Shown piece after piece: positions 13,644 to 20,857 of a stretch of 23,639 bases of DNA (position 1 is the stretch's first letter; each line of letters starts with the position of its first letter). Source of the DNA: an uncultured Amaricoccus sp. (GTDB lineage: Bacteria > Pseudomonadota > Alphaproteobacteria > Rhodobacterales > Rhodobacteraceae). The position numbers were made by a program, and so were the translations under genes. Location of the stretch: the NCBI RefSeq assembly GCF_937858865.1, contig NZ_CALLYO010000256.1:1-23639 (forward strand), given 5' to 3'. Below the pieces are notes generated by a model. The model made no database searches and was not told the DNA's origin. It worked only from the letters and a program-made list of their open reading frames with translations.

Positions 13644-16001
13644 TCAGAAGGGGACGCTGTCCGCGGCGGTGACGAAGCGGGCGATGACGTTCTTCGGGCC
13701 GGCCTTCTCGAAGTCGATGGCGAGCTTGTCGCCCTCGACCGCCGTCACCGTGCCGTAGCCGAACTTCTGGTGGAAGACCCGCGTGCCGGGGTCGAAGGCG
13801 GGCACGGCGGTGGTGTCGATCACCATGTTGCGCGCCTCCTGCGGCTGGGAGGTCCCGCGCGTCGCGGCCCGCGCCTGCATCCGCTTCCAGCCGGGCGAGT
13901 TGTAGACGTCGGCCCGGGCGGCATTGTCGGCCAGCGTCGATCCCCCGCCGGGCGCCGCGGCGCCGAAGCCGCCGCCGTAGAGGCCGGGCGGGGTCAGCAC
14001 CTCGACGTGGTCGGCCGGCAGCTCGTCGATGAAGCGCGAGGGGAGCTGCGACTGCCACTGGTTGTAGACCCGCCGGTTGGCGGCGAAGGAGATGGTGCAG
14101 AGCCGGCGCGCCCGGGTGAGGCCGACGTAGGCGAGCCGGCGCTCCTCCTCCAGCCCCTTGAGCCCGCTCTCGTCCATCGACCGCTGCGAGGGGAAGAGCC
14201 CGTCCTCCCAGCCCGGCAGGAAGACGGCGGGAAACTCGAGGCCCTTGGCGGCGTGCAGCGTCATCACCGACACCTTGGCCGCGGCCTCCTCCTGGTCGTT
14301 GTCCATGATGAGCGCGACATGCTCGAGGAAGCCCTGCAGGTTCTCGAACTCGCCGAGGCCCTTCACCAGCTCCTTGAGGTTGTCGAGCCGCCCGGTCGCC
14401 TCGACCGACTTCTCCGCCCGCCACATGTCGGTATAGCCCGATTCCTCGAGGATGGTCTCGGCCAGCTCGACATGGTCGCGCCCCTCGCGGACGGCGGCGT
14501 GCCAGCGGTCGAAGCCGTCGACGAGCTGGCCGAGGGCGGCGCGGGCGCGGGCGGGGAGGCCGCCGTTGGCGGCGAGCAGGCCGGCGGCGTCGAGGAGCGA
14601 GACGCCGTTCTCGCGGGCGGTGCGGTTGATCTCCTGCAGCGCCTTGTCGCCGACGCCGCGCTTCGGCACGTTCACGATGCGCTCGAAGGCGAGGCCGTCG
14701 TCCGGCGAGACGGCGACGCGGAAGTAGGCCATGGCGTCGCGGATCTCCTGGCGCTCGTAGAAGCGCGGGCCGCCGATGACGCGGTAGGGGAGGCCGATGG
14801 TCAGGAAGCGGTCCTCGAAGGCGCGCATCTGGTGGCTGGCGCGGACGAGGATGGCGATGCCGTCGGGCGAGACGGGCGCGAGGCCGCGGGTGCCCTGGGT
14901 CAGCGCCTCGATCTCCTCGCCGATCCAGCGCGCCTCCTCCTCGCCGTCCCAGTGGCCGATGAGGCGGACCTTCTCGCCCTCGGGGAGGTCGGTCCAGAGC
15001 GTCTTGCCGAGCCGGCTCTCGTTGGCGGCGATGACGCCGGAGGCGGCGGCGAGGATGTGCGGGGTGGAGCGGTAGTTCTGCTCGAGGCGGATGACCCGGG
15101 CGCCGGGGAAGTCCTTCTCGAAGCGGAGGATGTTGCCGACCTCGGCGCCGCGCCAGCCGTAGATCGACTGGTCGTCGTCGCCGACGCAGCAGATGTTGTG
15201 GTGGCTGCCGGCGAGGAGGCGGAGCCAGAGGTACTGGGCGACGTTGGTGTCCTGGTACTCGTCGACGAGGATGTAGCGGAGCCAGCGCTGGTACTGGGCG
15301 AGGACGTCGGGGTGATCGCGCAGGATGGCGACGGCGTGCAGCAGCAGGTCGCCGAAGTCGCAGGCGTTGAGGGTGGCGAGGCGCTGCTGGTAGGCGGCGT
15401 AGAGCTCGCTGCCGCGGTGGTCGAAGGCGGAGGATTCGGCGGAGGGGACGCGCTCGGGGGGGAGGGCGCGGTTCTTCCAGCCGTCGATGAGGCTGGCGAG
15501 GAGGCGGGGGGGCCAGCGCTTCTCGTCGATGTTCGCCGCCTGGATCAGCTGGCGCAGCAGGCGCAGCTGGTCGTCGGTGTCGAGGATGGTGAAGTTCGAC
15601 TTGAGGCCCACGAGCTCGGCGTGGCGGCGGAGGATGCGGACGGAGAGCGAGTGGAAGGTGCCGAGCCAGGGCATGCCCTCGATGACGCCGCCGACGAGCT
15701 GGCCGACGCGGGACTTCATCTCGCGGGCGGCCTTGTTGGTGAAGGTGACGGCGAGGATCTCGTTCGGGCGGGCGCGGCCGGTGCCGAGCAGGTGGGCGAT
15801 GCGGGCGGTCAAGGCCTTGGTCTTGCCGGTGCCGGCGCCGGCGAGGACGAGGACCGGGCCGTCGAGCGCCTCGACGGCGGCGCGCTGGGCGGGGTTGAGG
15901 TCGTCGAGATAGGGGGCGGGGCGCGCGGCCATGGCGCGGGCGGAGAGCGGGCGCTCTGCCGCCTCGAAGGCGTCGGCCTCGTCGCTGATCCAGGTGCTCA
16001 T
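13644..16001 (-). CDS. uvrD: UvrD/PcrA-type 3'-5' DNA helicase
   Basis: This 785-residue superfamily 1A helicase serves in nucleotide excision and mismatch repair and in removal of proteins from DNA. The motifs in order are the Q motif L-N-P-A-Q-R (35-40), Walker A A-G-A-G-T-G-K-T (54-61), V-T-F-T-N-K-A-A (85-92), Walker B V-D-E-Y-Q-D-T (246-252), G-D-D-D-Q-S-I-Y-G-W-R-G-A (274-286), Q-N-Y-R-S (308-312), and later V-M-T-L-H-A-A-K-G-L-E-F and Y-V-G-L-T-R-A-R-R. The C-terminal 50 residues (P-G-T-R-V-F-H-Q-K-F-G-Y-G-T-V) form the UvrD/PcrA Tudor domain that binds RNA polymerase. I kept the ATG at 16001, whose ribosome site is weak. M24 is a possible alternative but has none either. It stands alone between two non-coding gaps. 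Confidence 0.95.
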   Translation of the reverse strand: MSTWISDEADAFEAAERPLSARAMAARPAPYLDDLNPAQRAAVEALDGPVLVLAGAGTGKTKALTARIAHLLGTGRARPNEILAVTFTNKAAREMKSRVGQLVGGVIEGMPWLGTFHSLSVRILRRHAELVGLKSNFTILDTDDQLRLLRQLIQAANIDEKRWPPRLLASLIDGWKNRALPPERVPSAESSAFDHRGSELYAAYQQRLATLNACDFGDLLLHAVAILRDHPDVLAQYQRWLRYILVDEYQDTNVAQYLWLRLLAGSHHNICCVGDDDQSIYGWRGAEVGNILRFEKDFPGARVIRLEQNYRSTPHILAAASGVIAANESRLGKTLWTDLPEGEKVRLIGHWDGEEEARWIGEEIEALTQGTRGLAPVSPDGIAILVRASHQMRAFEDRFLTIGLPYRVIGGPRFYERQEIRDAMAYFRVAVSPDDGLAFERIVNVPKRGVGDKALQEINRTARENGVSLLDAAGLLAANGGLPARARAALGQLVDGFDRWHAAVREGRDHVELAETILEESGYTDMWRAEKSVEATGRLDNLKELVKGLGEFENLQGFLEHVALIMDNDQEEAAAKVSVMTLHAAKGLEFPAVFLPGWEDGLFPSQRSMDESGLKGLEEERRLAYVGLTRARRLCTISFAANRRVYNQWQSQLPSRFIDELPADHVEVLTPPGLYGGGFGAAAPGGGSTLADNAARADVYNSPGWKRMQARAATRGTSQPQEARNMVIDTTAVPAFDPGTRVFHQKFGYGTVTAVEGDKLAIDFEKAGPKNVIARFVTAADSVPF

Positions 16002-16076
16002 CTCGCGCGCGAAGGTAATGCCGGGGCGGCGAAAAGGAAAGCCCCGCGTCCCCGTGCGTTCAGTGCGGACCGCAAG

Positions 16077-16112
16077 ATCCTGCGTCGCTCGCGGCGGTCG
16101 CCCCCGCAGGAT
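16077..16112 (-). other. inverted repeat between the Crp-like gene and uvrD
   Basis: ATCCTGCG at 16077-16084 and CGCAGGAT at 16105-16112 are perfect 8-base arms with a 20-base GC-rich spacer, directly after the stop of the Crp-like gene on the minus strand. No T-run follows. It may mark the end of that transcript, but this is weak. Confidence 0.3.
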
Positions 16113-16119
16113 GTGTCCG

Positions 16120-16803
16120 TCACTCGCGGAAGCTCGTCGCGATCGCCTCGAGCTCGGCGCGGTCGAGGATGCGCACCGAGCCGCGGGAGAGGGCGACCCA
16201 GTTGCGGCCGCGCCAGACCGCGAGGGTGCGCGCCACCGCCTCGCGGGTGGCGCCGACGAAGTCGGCGAGGTCGGCCTGGGAGACGGCGACGCCGCCGCCC
16301 GCCGCGGCGAGCTTGCCGTCGAGATAGAGGAGGCGGCTGGCGAGGCGGACCGGCACCGGCAGGAAGGAGCGTTCCTCGAGCTTCAGGCTGAGGGCGCGGA
16401 GCCGCTCGCAGAGGAGGTCGATGAACTCGAGCGCCAGCTCGGGGCGGTGGCGGAGGGCCTCGAGGACGTCGGCGCGGCGGATGCGGCGCAGCACGCTGTG
16501 GGTGAGCGCGGTGGCGGTGGCGGTGCGGTCGCCGCCGAAGAGGGCGATCTCGCCGAAGACCTCGCCGGGGCGCTGGATGTCGAGGGCGAGCTTGCGCCCG
16601 TCGAGGGAGTGGACGCTGATCTCGATCTCGCCCTTCTCGACGACGTAGACGGCGTCGCCCGGGTCGCCCTGGCTGAACAGCACCTCGCCGGCGCCGAGCG
16701 TGGTGCGCACGGCGGTGTCCTCGATCAGCCGCCGGAGTTCCTGCGTCGCGGTGGAGAGGATCGGGCTTTCGGCCGTGACGTCGCGCAGAGCCACCTCGGG
16801 CAC
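16120..16803 (-). CDS. Crp/Fnr family transcriptional regulator, CRP-like DNA recognition
   Basis: This is a 227-residue regulator. The N-terminal cNMP-binding domain (about 10-125) has G-E-V-F-G-E-I-A-L-F-G-G-D-R-T-A near 80-95, matching the phosphate-binding cassette with its R-T/S pair, so a cyclic nucleotide ligand is plausible. There is no FNR-type cysteine cluster. The C-terminal HTH (HTH_Crp_2, about 150-220) has the recognition helix G-A-T-R-E-A-V-A-R-T-L, in which R187, E188 and R192 align with CRP R180, E181 and R185, the TGTGA-reading residues. The GTG at 16803 touches an AAGGGG motif directly. The in-frame GTG at 16794 is 9 bases from it and may be the true start (224 aa). It lies 51 bases after the sugar permease gene and may be its co-transcribed regulator. 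Confidence 0.9.
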   Translation of the reverse strand: MPEVALRDVTAESPILSTATQELRRLIEDTAVRTTLGAGEVLFSQGDPGDAVYVVEKGEIEISVHSLDGRKLALDIQRPGEVFGEIALFGGDRTATATALTHSVLRRIRRADVLEALRHRPELALEFIDLLCERLRALSLKLEERSFLPVPVRLASRLLYLDGKLAAAGGGVAVSQADLADFVGATREAVARTLAVWRGRNWVALSRGSVRILDRAELEAIATSFRE

Positions 16804-16854
16804 CCCCTTCGATCGGCCCGACTATAGCGGCAGCGGGCGCGGTTGGAAGCCGGG

Positions 16855-17847
16855 TCAGGCGGGCTGGCGGCCGTAGAGCAGGAGCATGACGACGATGACG
16901 GTGCCGTAGATGAGCTGGCGGCCGGCCTCGTCGATCTGCATGACCGAGAGGATCGACTGCAGCAGGGTGATGAGGATGACGCCGGCGACGGTGCCGAGGT
17001 AGGAGCCGCGGCCGCCGAGGACGTGGGTGCCGCCGAGGACGACGGCGGCGATGGCGGGCAGCAGGTAGGCGTCGCCCATCGACTGCGCCGCCTTGGAGGC
17101 GTAGCCGGCGAGGAGCACGCCGGCGAAGGCGTTGCAGGCGCCGGCGACGGCGAAGGCGACGAGCACGATGCGGCGGGTGTCGACGCCGGAGAGATAGACC
17201 GCCCGCTCGCGGTTGCCGATGCCGTAGACGGCGCGGCCGAAGGTGGTGCGGGTGAGGACGAAGACCGCCGCCGCGCCGACGACGATCCAGACGAGGACGG
17301 CGTTGGGGAGGCCGGGGATGAGGAAGCCGGTGGCGAGCCAGCGCATGGCGGGGGAGGCGGAGTCCTGCGGGGAGAAGCCGCCGGTGTAGACGACCATCAG
17401 GCCCTGGGCGACGGCGTTGGTGGCGAGGGTCACGATCATCGAGGGGATGCGCAGGTAGGCGACGCCGAAGCCGTTCACGAGGCCGATCAGGATGCCGCAG
17501 AGGACGCCGAAGGGGACGGAGAGGATCTCGCCGAGGAGGCCGTAGGCGGCGGCCGCGCTCGCCATCATGGCGCCGGTCGAGACCACCCAGGGGACCGAGA
17601 GGTCGATCTGGCCGAGCAGGATGACGAGCATGGTGCCGGTCGCGATGACGCCGAGGAAGGAGGCGACCTTCAGCTGCTGCATCAGGTAGTCGAAGGAGAG
17701 GAAGTTGCGCGAGTAGAGGCTGCCGAGGAGGAGGAGCAGGAGGATGCAGCCGAAGGCGATGACGACCGCCGGGTCGGCGCGGCGGAGGGGCCCGGGGAGG
17801 CGGCCGTGGAGGCGGGCGCGGAAGCCGGTGGGGGCGGCGTCGCTCAT
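16855..17847 (-). CDS. sugar ABC transporter permease (RbsC/CUT2 family), second subunit
   Basis: This 330-residue inner-membrane protein is of the BPD_transp_2 family. It has about nine hydrophobic segments and the CUT2 permease signatures G-Q-I-D-L-S-V (about 79-85), R-I-P-S-M-I-V-T-L-A-T (about 132-142) and A-A-V-V-L-G-G-T-H-V-L-G-G-R-G-S near the C-terminus, the loop that docks with the ATPase. The ATG overlaps the stop of the first permease by four bases (17844-17847), so the two are translationally coupled and probably form a heterodimeric channel. Having two different permeases is a feature of YtfT/YjfF-type systems. The sugar cannot be told from the sequence. Confidence 0.92.
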   Translation of the reverse strand: MSDAAPTGFRARLHGRLPGPLRRADPAVVIAFGCILLLLLLGSLYSRNFLSFDYLMQQLKVASFLGVIATGTMLVILLGQIDLSVPWVVSTGAMMASAAAAYGLLGEILSVPFGVLCGILIGLVNGFGVAYLRIPSMIVTLATNAVAQGLMVVYTGGFSPQDSASPAMRWLATGFLIPGLPNAVLVWIVVGAAAVFVLTRTTFGRAVYGIGNRERAVYLSGVDTRRIVLVAFAVAGACNAFAGVLLAGYASKAAQSMGDAYLLPAIAAVVLGGTHVLGGRGSYLGTVAGVILITLLQSILSVMQIDEAGRQLIYGTVIVVMLLLYGRQPA

Positions 17848-18824
17848 TCGAACCAGTCCAGGCGGTTGCGCACGCGCAGGAGGCCGAAGGCGCCGAGGCT
17901 GACGGCGAGGAGCAGGACGACGCCCTGGAAGAGCGGCTGCCAGAGCGGGTCGAGGTCGAAGACGAAGAGGAGGTCGCCGATGGTGCGGAAGGCGAGGGCG
18001 CCGAAGATGGCGCCGATGGCGCTGCCGCGGCCGCCCATCAGGGAGATGCCGCCGAGGACGACGGCGGCGATCGAATAGAGCGTGTAGGCGTTGCCGGAGG
18101 CGTAGGCGGCCTCGCCGGTGTAGGAATAGAAGGTGAGGAAGAGGCCGCCGAGGGCGGCGAAGAGGCCGGCGAGGGTGTAGGCGAGGAACTTGGCGCGGCG
18201 GATCGGCATGCCGGACATGTAGGCGGCGACCTCGGCCGAGCCGGCGGCGTAGGCGGCGCGGCCGACGACGGAGCGGCGGTAGGGGACCCAGATGAGCAGG
18301 GTCGCCAGCGCGAGGGCGACGAGGCTGGCCGGGACGAGGCCGAGGATGCGGCCGGTCAGGGCGTCGGCGAGATCCTCGTTGACCGAGCCGCCGGGGAAGG
18401 GGCGGAGCATCAGCGCGAGGCCGTAGAAGATGGCGCCGGTGGCGATGGTGGTGACGATCGGCTGCAGGCGGCCGTAGATGACGATGAGGCCGTTCAGCGC
18501 CCCGCAGGCGAGGCCGGTCGCAAGGACGGCGAGGACGCCGAGGCCAGTCTGGAGCGGCGTGCCGACGACGAGCCAGGAGGCGAGGCAGTTGGTGAGGACG
18601 AGGACCATGCCGACGGAGAGGTCGATGCCGGCGGTGATGACGACCAGCGCCTGGGCGACGGCGACGAAGGCGAGCAGCGTGGCCTTGTTGGAGGCGGTCT
18701 GCACCACGTTGGCGGTGAGGCCGGCGGGGTGGTTCGAGACGTAGATGAGGAACATGACCGCGAAGATGGCGACGGCCATCAGGGTGCCGCGCTGCTCGGC
18801 CAGCCAGTAGCGCCAGTCCTTCAC
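17844..18824 (-). CDS. sugar ABC transporter permease (RbsC/CUT2 family), first subunit
   Basis: This is the 326-residue partner of the permease at 16855-17847. It starts with GTG (M-K-D-W-R-Y-W-L-A-E-Q-R-G) and shows I-T-A-G-I-D-L-S-V-G near 64-73, L-Q-P-I-V-T-T-I-A-T-G near 120-130, and A-A-V-V-L-G-G-I-S-L-M-G-G-R-G-S near the C-terminus. The GTG has no recognisable ribosome binding site. Instead it overlaps the stop of an upstream 72-codon frame as GTGA, so it could depend on coupling. It is unusual that 442 bases separate it from the ATPase gene, a gap that holds hairpins and one copy of the 23-base repeat. The ATPase, both permeases and the binding protein still clearly belong to one transporter. 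Confidence 0.91.
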   Translation of the reverse strand: MKDWRYWLAEQRGTLMAVAIFAVMFLIYVSNHPAGLTANVVQTASNKATLLAFVAVAQALVVITAGIDLSVGMVLVLTNCLASWLVVGTPLQTGLGVLAVLATGLACGALNGLIVIYGRLQPIVTTIATGAIFYGLALMLRPFPGGSVNEDLADALTGRILGLVPASLVALALATLLIWVPYRRSVVGRAAYAAGSAEVAAYMSGMPIRRAKFLAYTLAGLFAALGGLFLTFYSYTGEAAYASGNAYTLYSIAAVVLGGISLMGGRGSAIGAIFGALAFRTIGDLLFVFDLDPLWQPLFQGVVLLLAVSLGAFGLLRVRNRLDWFE

Positions 18825-18841
18825 GGGGCGGGGCTCCGCGG

Positions 18842-18864
18842 GGATTTCGCGCGCGAAACTATAC
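18842..18864. repeat. 23-base palindrome-containing repeat, copy 2
   Basis: This is an exact inverse copy of the repeat at 13619-13641, with the palindrome TTTCGCGCGCGAAA. It lies 17 bases upstream of the permease GTG. On the minus strand the adjacent TATAGT could serve as a -10 box. Right beside it, TCAAG-TC-CTTGA (18865-18876) is a second small inverted repeat. Confidence 0.75.
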
Positions 18865-18900
18865 TCAAGTCCTTGATGCGGAAGGGATACGTCAGGTTAA

Positions 18901-19063
18901 CGGGGGGTGAATCCCCCGGGTGGGGGCGGGGAGCGCCACCCTCGGGGGGCCTGAAGGCCCCCGCTCGGGCGGCGCTTGGCGGTCGGCTGCCTTTGCAGCC
19001 TCCCTCCGGCGGAAAGCGGCCTTCGGCCGCTTGAGTCATTGTTCTCCCCGCCTGTTGGCGGGG
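18901..19063. repeat. array of five perfect hairpins between ATPase and permease genes
   Basis: Five short perfect stems follow one another. At 18901-18918 the stem is CGGGGG/CCCCCG. At 18945-18962 it is GGGGGCC/GGCCCCC with a TGAA loop. At 18985-19000 it is GGCTGC/GCAGCC with a CTTT loop. At 19014-19032 it is AAGCGGCC/GGCCGCTT with a TTC loop. At 19046-19063 it is CCCCGCC/GGCGGGG with a TGTT loop. They occupy most of the 442-base gap 18825-19266. On the minus strand a proline-rich 72-codon frame (ATG 19039 to TGA 18821) runs through them. I do not consider it a proven gene. The rest of the gap (19064-19266) shows no gene. Confidence 0.7.
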
Positions 19064-19266
19064 CCCCGGACTGCTCGATAGGGTTTCTGCCTGTATGAAA
19101 GCCTTTGAGGGACGGGCGGCAGCGGCAGTCCTCACGGGCGAGGCGGGTGGGGTGGGGAGACGGTGGAGCATTCGCGGGCGGTGACGGGCGCCGCGGGCGT
19201 GCGGGTGACGTACGCGGGGGGCCGGCGCGGCGCCTCCGTCGGCGGGCGGGAGGGCGGCGCGCGGCG

Positions 19267-20778
19267 TCATGCGGCGGATCCGGGGATGTTGAGGGCGCTG
19301 GCGACGAGGGCGCGCTCGGTGATCTCGGGACCGGCGAGCTCGCGGACGACGGCGCCGTCGTACATGACGAGGACGCGGTCGCAGCAGCCGATGAGCTCGG
19401 CATAGTCGGTGGAGTAGAAGAGGATGGCGGCGCCGGCGTCGGCGAGGCCGCGCAGCAGCTGGTAGATCTCCTGCTTGGTGCCGACGTCGATGCCGCGGGT
19501 CGGGTCGTTGAGCAGGATGATGCGCGGGCGGTTCGCCAGCCACTTGGCGATGACGACCTTCTGCTGGTTGCCGCCGGAGAGGGCGCCGACCGGGATGTCG
19601 GGGCTCGCGGTCTTGATGGCGAGGAGCCTGGTCATCTCGGCGACGAGCTTCGCCTCGGCGGCGCGGTCGACGATCCCGCGGCGGGCGATGCGGTCGAAGG
19701 CGGCGAAGGTGAGGTTCTCGCCGACGGTCATCGGCAGCATCAGCCCCTCGGTCTTGCGGTCCTCGGGGATGAGCGCCATGCCGAGGGCGCGCGCCCGGGT
19801 CGGGCTCGGGATGCGCTCCGGGCGGCCGGCGACCTCGATCGTGCCGTCGAGGTCGCGCAGCACGCCGAAGAGGCCGAGCAGGAGCTCACGCTGGCCCTGG
19901 CCGTCGAGGCCGCCGAGGCCGACCACCTCGCCCTTGCCGACGTCGAAGGAGACGCCCCGCAGCCGGCCGGTCCAGGAGAGGCCGCGGGCGGCGAGGACGG
20001 TCTCGGGCAGCTCGGCGCGGGCGGTGCGCGGCGGGAAGACGTGGCGGTACTCGCGGCCGATCATCATCTCGACCACCTCCTGGTCGGACCTGGTGCCGGC
20101 GGCGTAGGTGGCGACGTTGCGGCCGTTGCGGAAGACGGTGCATTCGTCGGCGAGCGCCTCGATCTCGTGCATCCGGTGCGAGATGTAGACGAGGGCGAGG
20201 CCCTCGGCGCGCAGGCGCTTCAGCACGCCGAAGACCTTGTCGACGTCGGCGGCGGTGAGCGCGGAGGTCGCCTCGTCGAGGATGAGGATGCGCGGGCGCT
20301 GGGCAAGGGCCTTGGCGATCTCGACCATCTGGCGGCGGGAGAGCGGCAGGTCCTTGACCAGGGCGCGCGGGTGGATGTCGGCGGCGCCGGCGCGGGCGAG
20401 CGCCGCCTCGGCGATGCGGCGCTGGGCGCGGCGGTCGATCATGCCGAGGCGGGTGGGCGGCCGGCGGGCGACGATATTGTCGGCGACCGAAAGGTCGGGG
20501 ATGAGCGAGAGTTCCTGGAAGACGCAGACGATGCCGGCGTCGCTGGCCGCCGCCGGGTCGGGGAAGCCGGCGGCGCGGCCGTCGAGGGTGATGCTGCCGG
20601 CGTCGGGCTGCACCACGCCGGCGAGGATCTTGATGAGGGTGGACTTGCCGGCGCCGTTCTCGCCGAGGACGGCGTGGATCGAGCCGGCGCGTACCGAGAG
20701 TTCGGCGTCGGCCAGCGCCACGATGCCGCCATAGCGCTTGGAGACGCCTTCCATGCGCAGGAGCGGCTGGTCGGGCAT
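19267..20778 (-). CDS. sugar ABC transporter ATP-binding protein (RbsA/MglA-type, two ABC domains)
   Basis: This 503-residue ATPase has tandem domains. Domain 1 has Walker A G-E-N-G-A-G-K-S-T (39-47), a divergent signature L-P-L-S-R-R-Q-M (about 144-151) and Walker B L-I-L-D-E (165-169). Domain 2 has the usual lysine-less Walker A G-L-G-G-L-D-G-Q-G-Q-R-E (287-298), a good signature L-S-G-G-N-Q-Q (400-406), and a Walker B reading L-L-N-D-P-T-R-G, where Asp-Glu is replaced by Asn-Asp. Only one composite site therefore looks fully active, as is common for CUT2 ATPases. The ATG at 20778 is chosen because GTGAGG lies just upstream and the domain starts there. In-frame alternatives at 20793 and 20847 lack support. 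It follows the binding-protein gene after a strong hairpin. Confidence 0.93.
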   Translation of the reverse strand: MPDQPLLRMEGVSKRYGGIVALADAELSVRAGSIHAVLGENGAGKSTLIKILAGVVQPDAGSITLDGRAAGFPDPAAASDAGIVCVFQELSLIPDLSVADNIVARRPPTRLGMIDRRAQRRIAEAALARAGAADIHPRALVKDLPLSRRQMVEIAKALAQRPRILILDEATSALTAADVDKVFGVLKRLRAEGLALVYISHRMHEIEALADECTVFRNGRNVATYAAGTRSDQEVVEMMIGREYRHVFPPRTARAELPETVLAARGLSWTGRLRGVSFDVGKGEVVGLGGLDGQGQRELLLGLFGVLRDLDGTIEVAGRPERIPSPTRARALGMALIPEDRKTEGLMLPMTVGENLTFAAFDRIARRGIVDRAAEAKLVAEMTRLLAIKTASPDIPVGALSGGNQQKVVIAKWLANRPRIILLNDPTRGIDVGTKQEIYQLLRGLADAGAAILFYSTDYAELIGCCDRVLVMYDGAVVRELAGPEITERALVASALNIPGSAA

Positions 20779-20805
20779 CGGCCTCACCCCCATGCTGAAC
20801 CCGGC

Positions 20806-20847
20806 GTGGCCGGGGGCCGCCGGCGGCGGGCGGCCCCCGGGGGTCAC
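20806..20847 (-). promoter_or_regulatory. intercistronic hairpin between sugar-binding protein and ATPase genes
   Basis: GGGGGCCGCC (20812-20821) and GGCGGCCCCC (20829-20838) form a perfect 10-base stem with a 7-base loop. Two further pairs and a GTG/CAC extension lengthen it. It fills the gap between the two genes and has no T-run, and it mirrors the hairpin after livJ. Protection of the upstream mRNA is the likely role, by inference. Confidence 0.6.
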
Positions 20848-20857
20848 CGGTTCCAGG

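Noticed and set aside
13770..16391. 873-codon plus-strand frame opposite uvrD
   Set aside because: It is low-complexity, rich in Gly/Ala/Glu/Asp/Val, and exactly antisense to a helicase with all motifs. It is a GC-rich codon shadow.
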